NCBI GenBank assembly: GCA_024349245.1
Contig: JALDNG010000038.1
Span: 4,996,001-5,060,000 of the forward strand
DNA: 64,000 nt
Direction of reading: 5' to 3'
DNA from: Neodontobutis hainanensis
Taxonomy: Eukaryota; Chordata; Actinopteri; Gobiiformes; Odontobutidae
The translations under genes and the position numbers were made by a program. The notes beneath the pieces were generated by a model that did no database searches, was not told where the DNA came from, and saw only the letters and a program-made list of their open reading frames with translations. Below are positions 42,201 to 47,807 of this stretch, one piece after another (position 1 is the stretch's first letter; each line of letters starts with the position of its first letter).

Positions 42201-44305
42201 GATTATATTGTCTCCTATTTTACAATCTTTCATAGGCTTTTTTATTGTGTTTATTTCCAATTGCCACTATAGTCCTGCAGCGCTTCAGATGTACACTTGA
42301 GGGCACTGTCTGACCATTCACAGACAGTGAGGTATGAGTCCGTGTCGCTGTGATTTATCACTCACTGGGACTGTTTTACCTCTAACTTCATGCGAACGTC
42401 CTCTCTGTCTTTGCAGATGTCATCGAGTGTCGCGATGGCCGTCTCCACGTGGCTGCAGTACTTTCCATAAATCAATAACCTGAAGAGGAAGGAGACATTT
42501 TACCCAAGATTTAGAAAAGAATGAATGCATTTTTTTAATATATTAGATATTAAGATATTCAGATGTAAAGTAAAGTCAATACATTATATTGAATACATTA
42601 CACACATTGAATAACCATCCTATATGTGATTAATAAATGTTTCAAAATCTATGGTAATTTCTGTAGTAAATTATACAAAAACACAAATATTACATAATAT
42701 TATTTTCTAGCCTAGAGATTATTAAATAAGTGGGTATATTTTTGAAGGAAATACACACTTTATATTGTTGTTGGTTCAGAAACCTTAAACAAAGCAATAG
42801 TTTTCTTAATTGTCAGAAGTACAAAAAAGATTTTAAACTATCTATTCTTTGCTACTTAGGTTTTGGGCTTTTCTAAAGAGTTCTTTAAATTGCTTTGTGA
42901 TTGACAGTTTATTTACTCATATTGATTCAGAGTTGCCTGAACCAATCAAATCTAATCTGATCAATCCGTCTCCAGCGAGCCGAGGGACGAGATGCAGTCT
43001 GTTAACCATAAAAGTATTGGAAAAGTATCGGGAAAGTATCGAAAAAGTATTGAAAAAGAAGCATGTCCACTGTACCTCTCTTTGAAAGTGATAAATATCT
43101 GGTACAGGTTTTGGGCACTTCTGTGTAAGATTGAGTCTTGGATTTCCACCAGTAAACCTTTATGAACTTTAACCAGGTCCTGAAACAAGAACATGAAAAA
43201 AATACTTTCACTTGTGTACATAAAAATTTAACAATTGACAGATAAATTTAAACAGTGCAGAAAAAAGATCTTGACCTACAGTTGAACCTGTAAAAGTACT
43301 CAAGCAGGTAGTTCGAGACTTACTGGGATATTCACAAACACGTTCTCGGCCTCGGTCGTGGTTAAAAACATGGTGAGGGGCGACATAAAGTACTGCAACA
43401 GAGAGTGAGAATGAAGAGAGTGAGCGTTGTCCCTTTGGGGTAAGAATGGAAAAGTCATTTTGCCGTTGCTATTATTTTCTGTGAAGTTGCAAAGAGCTGC
43501 AGTCAGCAAAACAAGGAGCCACTGTCTGGATCACGACAATAATCTCATTTTCCGGGTTTGCAATTTAATGACTTCTTCTGTGAAACTCCCGCCGCATAGT
43601 CACCTCTACATCTGAAAGCGCAAAATAAATTCCACCATCCACTTCATAACAAAAGTCATTTAGTGCGACGCTCCACTGGGAAATCAGCCCGGGTCTTTTA
43701 CCAGACGCCAACATACACAACAGTGAGAAGACAAGTGGCTGTGACTGGGGGCCCTCCACAGTCATACTCTAATAAAGGGATGGTGAATGACAGCCGTAAA
43801 GTCTTTTACCTCAAGTTCATTTGAAATAAAACTGATCTCATCTAATAATTTGTACATTATTTGTTCAATTATGCTTTTGTCTCTGTTTTTGCAGCTAAGG
43901 TATAAATTACCTTTCTTTTGATTCCGTTACTTCACACAAACACAAACCAAACAAGCTCCAAACATTTCATTTGTTTGTAACCACACAGGTCAGGTACAAC
44001 TGTAACTAAAAAACTATTTTTACTACTTTTGCTTATGATTAATGGTCAAAGCATAATGGAGGCTATTAGTGTTCAGCAGTCTTTCACTCAGTCCATCTGC
44101 AGACAGTACCTTCTCAATGGACTCCAGGGTCTCGGTGTATTTCTCCTCTGTCTGCTTGATCTCAGTTAAACAGCAGCTCCTGATGTCAGTCTCTGCTTGT
44201 TTCTGAAACGCCTACACACGAACACGCATGCAGCACGCACGCACGCACACACACACACACATGCATGCACGCACGCACACACACACACACACACACACAT
44301 GCATG

Positions 44306-44340
<35 letters not shown>

Positions 44341-44361
44341 ACACGCATGCATGCACGCACG

Positions 44362-44394
<33 letters not shown>

Positions 44395-44910
44395 GCATGC
44401 ATGCAGGCATGCACACACACACACGCGCACGCACGCACACACACATGCATGCAGGCACGCACGTAGGCATGTAGGCACACACGCATGCATGTAGGCACAC
44501 ACGCAGGCACACATGCACACACACACACGCACGCAGGCACACATGCACACACACACATGCATGCAGGCACACACGCAGGCACGCACGCACACACACATGC
44601 ATGCAGGCACGCACGCACACACACCCGCACGCACGCAGGCACACATGCACACACGCACGCACGCACGCACACAGGCACGCACGCACACACACACACACAC
44701 ACGCACACACACACACACGCACGCACACACACACACACACACGCACGCACACACACACACACACACGCACGCACACACACATGCATGCAGGCACGCACGC
44801 ACACACACCCGCACGCACGCAGGCACACATGCACACACACACGCACGCACGCAGGCACACACGCACGCACACAGGCACGCACGCACACACACACACACAC
44901 ACGCACGCAC

Positions 44911-44956
<46 letters not shown>

Positions 44957-47187
44957 TTGTATGAGTGATAAAATACAGTGAAGACTGCGCTAAGAAAAAA
45001 AGGCTTAAAGTGAGTGAGTATATTTGGCATTTGAGGCCATTTTTTGAAAAATGGAAAATATGAGAAATGTATCGATTGTAGGAACTGTCTGTAGGGCAGA
45101 TGTTACTGAGGCTTGGACTGACCGGAACAGGAATGGCTTCAGTTTTCATCAAGTCCTCATAGATCTCTCCTCCATCTTCATCATCGTACACGCAGTCGTA
45201 CAGGTCCTCCTCATCCTCCACGCCGTTCTCACTGCGGCACCGGAAAGGACAGAACACTTCGGTTTGACAGAGAGTGGAGATGCTTTGAACCACCGTAAAA
45301 AGGATAAACCAAAACACTGCTGCTTTACCGACATGGATTTTAATACTTTCCTACGAATCTTGTTACTGGGACACTTAATCCAAGGCTGTGAAAGTGGCTT
45401 ACACACACACATAAATATGCTTTGTAAATGCTCTGACTGCTCTTACTGTACCTCCCCAACTGCACAAACAGCATGACTCAGCCTTTATACAGTGCATTGT
45501 ACTCAGTATTAGATAACTGTTAGTATGACTCAGCAATAAAGACAGAAAGATTTTAGTTATCCTTGTGTTGTGGAATAAAAAGTGTCTGAAGGTGCTTTGG
45601 GCAAGATTTTGTACAAGACAGTTTCCAATTTGTAGTGCTTATTGATAACAAGAAGACTGGAACTGGAATTTCCACCACCAGATGCCACCAAAAAGCTCAC
45701 AACCCACATTAGAGCATTAAAAAAACTGCAAAACGGATCATGTGACAAAATGTAACACTCCTGTGAGTTTATGCATTAGTATTTTGGCTCGAATCCACAC
45801 AGTTGGACTAAAGAGGCTATCATCTTGGTGCCAAATCTGGGTAAGAGTAAGACTATAAGAGTAGACTAATGTATTTAAAGGAGTGACAAACTGTAGGTTT
45901 TAGTGTTGTAGGGAGTTTGCTTCAGTCATTAGACTTTTGAAAAGCCCATAGAAGGTTTGTATATTTTTAAGATTGAAATATGGTACATCATCAAGCTAAA
46001 GGATTGTATGGAGTCTGCTATCTGCTGTTAGGCTCTTCTGTCACAAGTCACAAGTAACCCTGGAGCTGTCAATGCTCTGTCAGTGCATTTACAGAATCAT
46101 TTTACTAAAAATATTGTGTTTCAACCTACAGTACAAAGTGAAAATGACTGCATGGTTTATTGACAGTAATAGTTCATTTGTGTACGATTGGTTTGATAAT
46201 ATAAAAAGCATGTCATCTAGAGGCTGAATTGCAGACTGAACAGATGATCAGTTTACAGTTGTGGCAAACTACAGAAACAGTGGGGTTTGCTCTCGGTGTA
46301 AACTGTGGGGAAGTAGCTGGCTTTCACAGGAAACAAAAAAAACTGGGAAAGAAGGAAGTAGAGACTTATGGGGAAAGATAAAAGTGATACATACTCTATA
46401 AGATCCTCTAAATGGTTGTAGATTTCTTCATCTTGGAGACTCTCCTCACTTGGAAACGGCCTGGAAAAACATTTTTTTTAATATTCCAGACGTGTTATGG
46501 TATATAGTGAATTGTATATAATGACATGCCGCAAACTATATTTTAACTTTGTGCATGATTTACAGCAAATATGAATGATAGAAGATTTATTTTCAGAACA
46601 GTACTAATGTATGGTCGCCAAATACACATTTAGGACAAATTTATGCCAGAGAAGCAGTACAAAAAGAGCCTTTTTCACAGTCAACATTTCTAATATGGTA
46701 TATAACGGTACTACGTAATCATAAACCTACAGACAGGGAGCTCTCAACAGCCCGTATTCATGGTACGAGCTGAAAAAAGTATATATACTTTTTTTTTTTG
46801 CTACTTATACAAGCTTTTGCTGACCCATTACAAGAAGGGAAAGGATATATTACAATAGTTCTGTACATCATATGTTACCACATCTGTACAAACAATTGTA
46901 CCATGTTGTACACTCAATAAATAATTGATAAAAATAAATAAATAAATACAGGGAAGCATGTCTCTAAACCCAGTGATCAAATATGGTCAAATATGGTTTG
47001 AAATTCAGTGATAATGGCGAATAAAGCCCTTTCCTGTTCTTTAGTTGTAGGATTGATTGTTGTGGAAGATACAGAAAAGTATGCAATATACAATTGGATC
47101 TATAAAATACTCAAATGTGGCGAATTACCTGATTCCACTTCGCTGTGAAACGAGAGTATGAGATAGTCTTGATAATGTGTCCATGAC
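13904..47187 (-). CDS. vav3: vav3 guanine-nucleotide exchange factor, 5'-incomplete, 26 coding exons
   Basis: Vav3 is a cytosolic exchange factor for Rho-family GTPases (Rac, RhoA, RhoG). It is switched on by tyrosine phosphorylation downstream of receptor and Src/Syk kinases. The spliced exons give 756 residues: CH tail (1-20), acidic region (20-78), DH (79-285), PH (about 288-400), C1 (about 414-458), linker, SH3 (476-545), SH2 (about 550-640), cassette (665-691), SH3 (692-756). All phases match across 25 junctions and every intron is GT-AG. Human VAV3 has 847 residues; about 107 N-terminal CH residues are missing here. VAV3 rather than VAV1 or VAV2 is shown by the SH3-SH2 spacer CVPKPTDYSTQPW, by EYYKHHSLREGF, and by the C-terminal SH3 with KIYTKSGANGWWRGEVNGR. 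Teleosts can carry more than one vav3 copy and I cannot say which this is. Numbering is from the first codon present in the window. Confidence 0.96.
13949..14732 (-). other. vav3: vav3 last intron
   Basis: 784 bp with GTAAGA donor and tctctgtcag acceptor. I see no repeat or embedded gene. Confidence 0.9.
14733..14884 (-). CDS. vav3: vav3 exon: C-terminal SH3, main part
   Basis: 152 nt encoding FTPKVIGVAIARYDFSSRDT, then RELSLQEGDVVKIYTKSGAN and GWWRGEVNGR. ARYDF (the ALYDY position), the EGD acidic loop and the WW pair are all present. Acceptor cctctag after a pyrimidine-rich stretch; donor AGG/GTAAGA. This SH3 binds proline-rich partners and also contributes to autoinhibition in Vav proteins. 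Confidence 0.97.
14885..16213 (-). other. vav3: vav3 intron between cassette and C-terminal SH3 exon
   Basis: 1.3 kb, ordinary intronic sequence; nothing further recognised. Confidence 0.85.
16214..16294 (-). CDS. vav3: vav3 cassette exon, VAV2-like Pro/Ser-rich segment (81 nt)
   Basis: 81 nt, entry and exit both phase 1, so it can be included or skipped without shifting frame. Included, it reads (T)PLLCGLSFVTPTGYSFVPPS then SAPFWS and joins V-FTPKVIG. Human VAV2 has GLSFASQGPSAPFWSVFTP at this place; canonical human VAV3 does not. The acceptor (ccatag) follows a very C/T-rich tract; the donor is TCAG/GTACAG. Whether it is constitutive or alternative cannot be told from DNA. Confidence 0.85.
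16295..19256 (-). other. vav3: vav3 intron upstream of cassette exon
   Basis: About 3 kb. It ends, next to the cassette exon, in a long C/T-rich tract in pre-mRNA sense (about 16295-16350). The rest is AT-rich with nothing identified. Confidence 0.85.
19257..19386 (-). CDS. vav3: vav3 exon: end of SH2 and following linker
   Basis: 130 nt encoding ELIEYYKHHSLREGFRSLDT, then TLQFPYREPENTAMHRLNRT and GSN plus one base. YYKHHSL and TLQFPYREPE are specific to VAV3 (VAV2 has YYQCHSLKESF and TLKYPYKSRE). Acceptor ctgcag, donor A/GTGAGT, exit phase 1. Confidence 0.96.
19969..20056 (-). CDS. vav3: vav3 exon: SH2 domain, segment 2
   Basis: 88 nt encoding (K)YNNDVKHIKILTKEGCFHIA and ENKKFRSIV, matching human YNNEAKHIKILTRDGFFHIA. 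Acceptor tacag, donor GTC/GTGAGT, exit phase 0. Confidence 0.96.
20057..22124 (-). other. vav3: vav3 SH2 intron
   Basis: 2.07 kb, AT-rich. It holds a weak CTCF-like word at 20453 and otherwise nothing recognised. Confidence 0.85.
20453..20465 (+). promoter_or_regulatory. weak CTCF-like motif in SH2 intron
   Basis: CCACTAGATGGAG is close to the CTCF core but lacks the final GC. The same CCACTAGATGG word recurs on the opposite strand at 11003-11013 and 40501-40511, so it may come from a dispersed repeat. Confidence 0.2.
22125..22241 (-). CDS. vav3: vav3 exon: SH2 domain, segment 1
   Basis: 117 nt encoding (W)FAGPMERFQAEAELINRVNS, then TYLVRHRSKEFTEYAISI plus two bases of Lys. The Arg of TYLVRHR is the phosphotyrosine-binding arginine (FLVR position). 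Human VAV3 has TYLVRHRTKESGEYAISIK. Acceptor tggtag, donor AA/GTAAGT. Confidence 0.96.
22328..22362 (-). CDS. vav3: vav3 exon: SH3-SH2 connector (35 nt)
   Basis: Short exon encoding VPKPTDYSTQP plus TG of Trp, matching human VPKPVDYSCQPW. Acceptor ctgcag, donor TG/GTAAGT. It lies only 86 bp from the next exon. Confidence 0.95.
22833..22898 (-). CDS. vav3: vav3 exon: N-terminal SH3, segment 2
   Basis: 66 nt encoding GKIQSRKEVGFFPSDAVKPY and PC. The GFFPSDAVKPCPC block is VAV3-type (VAV2 has YFPSSSVKP). Acceptor tttcag, donor TGT/GTAAGC, symmetric phase 0. Confidence 0.96.
22899..24176 (-). other. vav3: vav3 intron within N-terminal SH3
   Basis: 1.3 kb with no repeat family or gene recognised. 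Confidence 0.85.
24177..24307 (-). CDS. vav3: vav3 exon: N-terminal SH3, segment 1
   Basis: 131 nt encoding (G)LPKMLVVRNYFGVPSPASGP then ALNIQTGDIIELICADPHSP and WWQ. LPKM is the Vav-family hallmark opening this SH3, followed by the TGD and WW elements of the fold. Acceptor attcag, donor CAG/GTAAGA. Confidence 0.96.
25795..25813 (-). CDS. vav3: vav3 microexon 2 of C1-SH3 linker (19 nt)
   Basis: 19 nt between acceptor attttgcag (after a T-rich tract) and donor CAG/GTGAGG. It reads SKDRDT plus one G, which completes Gly with the GT opening the SH3 exon (GLPKM). Together the two microexons add 42 nt (14 codons). Including both or neither keeps frame; either one alone shifts it. Confidence 0.78.
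26649..26671 (-). CDS. vav3: vav3 microexon 1 of C1-SH3 linker (23 nt)
   Basis: 23 nt bounded by acceptor tctttcag and a strong donor CAG/GTGAGC. Joined to the single base left by the C1 exon it reads DPGSVRTQ and exits in phase 0. The next exon in the chain must therefore start in phase 0, which is true of microexon 2 but not of the SH3 exon. The linker is poorly conserved in the family, so support is from splice signals and phase, not homology. Confidence 0.78.
26672..28808 (-). other. vav3: vav3 intron between C1 and microexon 1
   Basis: 2.1 kb. Human VAV3 has a longer linker here (about 28 residues against about 15), so one more small exon could be hidden. I found no phase-compatible candidate. 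Confidence 0.7.
28809..28900 (-). CDS. vav3: vav3 exon: C1 zinc finger, second half
   Basis: 92 nt completing (R) and encoding GVFFQGYKCQKCGLGAHKEC then LGRFGGCGKT plus one base. It supplies the CQKC, HKEC and final Cys ligands, matching human GTFYQGYLCFKCGARAHKEC. Acceptor ctgcag, donor ACAG/GTAACA, exit phase 1. Confidence 0.96.
29976..30314. repeat. (TG)n microsatellite, CA in pre-mRNA sense
   Basis: 339 bp of almost pure alternating TG with scattered GCATG and GCG interruptions. In the vav3 transcript it reads (CA)n. After a short CACACACTAGA lead-in, it begins about 26 nt downstream of the 5' splice site of the first C1 exon (donor at 30340). Confidence 0.98.
30341..30442 (-). CDS. vav3: vav3 exon: C1 zinc finger, first half
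   Basis: 102 nt encoding (I)SNIRPENGTNNHHEFLMHTF and ERITSCNSCHMLL plus part of an Arg. The first His and the CNSC pair are zinc ligands of the atypical (non-phorbol) Vav C1 domain. Acceptor gtctag, donor CG/GTAAGA. The length divides by three. A long CA tract (pre-mRNA sense) starts about 20 nt into the following intron. Confidence 0.95.
30870..31100 (+). mobile_element. LINE 3'-end remnant (reverse-transcriptase ORF C-terminus)
   Basis: The plus strand reads FRNYYGQRSFLYVLTKAWNE then IPAQYIRTITSSEFLYD. This has the R-SF-Y...-W(N)-x-IP-x-x-IR pattern typical of the C-terminal tail of teleost LINE reverse-transcriptase polyproteins. It is followed by an A/T-rich AATAAATA-type tail near 31070-31090. 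Only about 60 codons remain, so it is dead. Confidence 0.5.
31651..34189. repeat. ~2.5-kb minisatellite of 11-bp and 12-bp words
   Basis: About 110 copies of a 23-bp period made of word A, TCCTGATATAG (variants TCCTGTTATAG and TCCTTATATAG), and word B, TCCTGAACACAG (variants ending CTG and CGG). The words mostly alternate A-B, but A-A runs interrupt the pattern. It sits in the PH-C1 intron of vav3. Long open frames across it on the minus strand, up to 492 codons, are artefacts of the repeat. Confidence 0.99.
34719..34875 (-). mobile_element. tRNA-derived SINE copy
   Basis: On the minus strand a tRNA-like head has an A-box-like word (TAGCTCAGACGG) and a B-box-like GGGTTCAAGTC about 50 nt on. 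It is followed by a CTTTCTCATCC-containing body and a poly(A) tail (poly(T) on the plus strand at 34719-34736). Similar tRNA-like elements are frequent in teleosts. No clear target-site duplication was seen. Confidence 0.65.
35211..35320 (-). CDS. vav3: vav3 exon: PH domain, C-terminal helix
   Basis: 110 nt encoding WSYGFYLTHNQGQSGFEFFF and KTKELKKKWLERFGMA plus two bases of an Ile. The invariant Trp of the PH C-terminal helix is present (KKKWLERF). Acceptor ttcag, donor AT/GTGAGT. Confidence 0.96.
35321..37681 (-). other. vav3: vav3 intron within PH domain
   Basis: 2.4 kb. Several open frames occur (for example 37231-37592 on both strands) but none resembles a known protein or element. Confidence 0.85.
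37682..37814 (-). CDS. vav3: vav3 exon: PH domain, segment 2
   Basis: 133 nt encoding (R)HIFLFDAAVIVCKRRGDNYE, then MKEVIDLYLFKITNNPTSDK and ESRK. It matches human HIFLFDLAVIVCKRKGDNYE. Acceptor tttcag, donor AAG/GTCAGG. Confidence 0.96.
37971..38147. repeat. local direct repeat, copy 1
   Basis: About 177 bp starting GAATTTACT and ending TTGTTCCATG, in the second PH intron. It matches 40579-40757 with roughly 10-15% differences by eye. The shared core includes CTTAGATGG, CAATGTTTAAAA and GCACATATGTCTTCC. Confidence 0.9.
38966..39051 (-). CDS. vav3: vav3 exon: PH domain, segment 1
   Basis: 86 nt encoding NQPLKKYGRPKGDGEVRVSS and VDKRAKQD plus part of an Arg. It matches human NQPVLLFGRPQGDGEIRITT. 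Acceptor cccag, donor CG/GTGAGA. The PH domain binds phosphoinositides and packs on the DH domain. Confidence 0.95.
39158..39244 (-). CDS. vav3: vav3 exon: DH C-terminal helix
   Basis: 87 nt encoding DLAQYVNEVKRDNETLREID and QYQKSIENL. It matches human DLAQYVNEVKRDNETLREIK and joins the DH helix to the PH domain. Acceptor gtgcag, donor CTG/GTAAGC. Confidence 0.97.
39403..39471 (-). CDS. vav3: vav3 exon: DH domain, segment 6
   Basis: 69 nt encoding ELVKHTHDSTEKTNLRKALD and AMK, matching human ELVKHTTDPTEKANLKLALD. Acceptor aatag, donor AAG/GTATGC, symmetric phase 0. Confidence 0.96.
39472..41816 (-). other. vav3: vav3 intron within DH domain
   Basis: 2.3 kb. It contains copy 2 of the local repeat and a CCATCTAGTGG word at 40501; otherwise unremarkable. 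Confidence 0.85.
40579..40757. repeat. local direct repeat, copy 2
   Basis: Same orientation as 37971-38147 and 2.6 kb away, in an intron of the DH region. Similarity starts and stops sharply at both ends, which suggests a segmental copy or a short dispersed element present twice. Confidence 0.9.
41817..41912 (-). CDS. vav3: vav3 exon: DH domain core (VPMQRVLKYHLLLQ)
   Basis: 96 nt, phase 0 at both ends, encoding ECSKRANYGKFTLRDLLVVP and MQRVLKYHLLLQ. The PMQRVLKYHLLL block is the most conserved DH helix across Dbl-family exchange factors and forms part of the GTPase contact. Acceptor acacag, donor CAG/GTACAA. Confidence 0.97.
42380..42479 (-). CDS. vav3: vav3 exon: DH domain, segment 4
   Basis: 100 nt completing (R) and encoding LLIYGKYCSHVETAIATLDD then ICKDREDVRMKLE. 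It matches human LVIYGQYCSGVESAISSLDY. Acceptor ttcag, donor GAG/GTAAAA. Confidence 0.95.
43012..43055. repeat. short 11-bp tandem repeat
   Basis: Four imperfect copies of AAAAGTATCGG (AAAGTATTGG, AAAAGTATCGG, GAAAGTATCGA, AAAAGTATTGA). They begin about 20 nt into the intron after the third DH exon. Confidence 0.85.
43076..43179 (-). CDS. vav3: vav3 exon: DH domain, segment 3
   Basis: 104 nt encoding DLVKVHKGLLVEIQDSILHR and SAQNLYQIFITFKE plus two bases of an Arg. It matches human ELVKLHRNLMQEIHDSIVNK. Acceptor tttcag, donor GAGAG/GTACAG. A short 11-bp tandem repeat lies in the intron just after the donor. Confidence 0.95.
43324..43392 (-). CDS. vav3: vav3 exon: DH domain, segment 2
   Basis: 69 nt (23 codons) encoding YFMSPLTMFLTTTEAENVFV and NIP, matching human YFMAPLKRFLTAAEFDSVFI. 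Acceptor ttgcag, donor CCA/GTAAGT, symmetric phase 0. Confidence 0.95.
43393..44109 (-). other. vav3: vav3 intron within DH domain
   Basis: 717 bp, no repeat or gene recognised. Confidence 0.85.
44110..44211 (-). CDS. vav3: vav3 exon: start of DH domain
   Basis: 102 nt, phase 0 at both ends, encoding AFQKQAETDIRSCCLTEIKQ and TEEKYTETLESIEK. It matches human VAV3 IRSCCLAEIKQTEEKYTETL. This is the first DH helix and contributes to the GTPase-binding face. The acceptor (gtgtgtag) lies directly at the end of a ~740-bp CA/GC-rich tract and has no pyrimidine run upstream. Skipping this exon would keep the frame. Confidence 0.95.
44213..44954. repeat. ~740-bp CA/GCAC/GCATGC tract at a 3' splice site
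   Basis: Almost strictly alternating purine-pyrimidine DNA: CA runs, GCAC runs and GCATGCATGCAGGC blocks. In vav3 pre-mRNA sense it is UG-rich, with at least a dozen UGCAUG words. The tract runs into the acceptor of the first DH exon (AG at 44212-44213). Confidence 0.98.
45123..45231 (-). CDS. vav3: vav3 exon: acidic regulatory region with three tyrosines
   Basis: 109 nt. It encodes DENGVEDEEDLYDCVYDDED followed by GGEIYEDLMKTEAIPVP. The three tyrosines (EDLYDC, CVYDDE, EIYEDL) correspond to the Vav1 Y142/Y160/Y174 cluster, which holds the DH domain closed until Src/Syk-type kinases phosphorylate it. Acceptor ccgcag, donor CCG/GTCAGT, exit phase 0. The tail after MKTE diverges from human (MKAEEAHQPK). 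Confidence 0.96.
45232..46394 (-). other. vav3: vav3 intron between acidic-region exons
   Basis: 1.16 kb of ordinary intronic sequence. Confidence 0.85.
46395..46460 (-). CDS. vav3: vav3 exon: CH-acidic junction
   Basis: 66 nt encoding (R)PFPSEESLQDEEIYNHLEDL and the following IE. It matches the human VAV3 stretch RPFPTEESINDEDIYKGLPD. Acceptor ttccag, donor GA/GTATGT. In the family this segment links the calponin-homology domain to the regulatory tyrosine cluster. Confidence 0.95.
46461..47128 (-). other. vav3: vav3 intron after CH-tail exon
   Basis: 668 bp with a short AATA microsatellite at about 46920-46950 and nothing else recognised. Confidence 0.85.
47129..47187 (-). CDS. vav3: vav3 exon: end of CH domain
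   Basis: 59 nt, entry phase 0, ends two bases into a codon. It encodes VMDTLSRLSHTLVSQRSGI and the start of an Arg, matching human VAV3 VIETLSRLSR at about residue 108. Acceptor ttacag before GTC; donor CAG/GTAATT. It is the most 5' canonical exon recognisable in the window. Confidence 0.93.
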
Positions 47188-47747
47188 CTGTAAAGAAAAT
47201 AAAAAACTATTTAGCACAAATTGTATAGATCCAGTATAAATGTGAATTATGACTTGTAAACATCAGGAGTGAAATGCAGATGTATTTCAAAAAGAGAACA
47301 CTTGAGGGCAGCATTTTCAAACTCCACACAACCTGGCACAGTGAAGATGAAACTAAATATGAGAGCCTAAACATTGACATCATCAACACTCAAGGAAAAT
47401 AGAACTTTTCCACTTTTGGTCATTAGAGTCATTATAGACAGCTGGAACGTAAAAACCAAGACAAGCACATTCACGCTTTGCTTGTATTAAAAAAAGTGGG
47501 AAAACATGATGACGAATGACATGTATGAGTGACACACGAACATGACTCATTAACACATCCATCACCAGCCCCCAGACCCCCAGGTAATTGATTATGGAGT
47601 GAATTTAACCAGTGTGTCCCATTGGCAGACATGTTTGCTGTAAGTATGACATGCAATTTCACGCATCACCGCCCAGTCCGACCAGAGTCCTTGACCCAGC
47701 ATATGCTTTTGTGCGTGACCTGCCACATTAATCGCCACTTAACTCAC

Positions 47748-47807
47748 CTGCTGAATGACTGACACGTGCTTCATAATGCAAGCCAACTGTCTCTGTCCAG
47801 TTGCCAT
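47748..47807 (-). CDS. candidate alternative first exon of vav3 (CH-less start)
   Basis: An ATG opens 20 codons, MATGQRQLACIMKHVSVIQQ, ending at a strong donor CAG/GTGAGT in phase 0. That is exactly the phase needed to join the CH-tail exon 560 bp downstream. An in-frame TGA lies 12 nt before the ATG (47820-47822), so this cannot be an ordinary internal exon read in this frame. The start context is middling (C at -3, G at +4). No clear TATA or CpG island is seen. It could be a coincidental ORF; support is positional only. Confidence 0.35.

Noticed and set aside
44166..45317. 383-codon minus-strand frame containing the acidic exon and long Cys/Val/Ala runs
   Set aside because: It is the real acidic exon read through its donor into the CA/GC tract. 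The splice sites and the DH exon show the true structure.
45051..45476. 141-codon plus-strand frame with hydrophobic stretch
   Set aside because: Antisense to the acidic vav3 exon; the run of Val/Leu/Ile comes from the complement of Asp/Glu codons.
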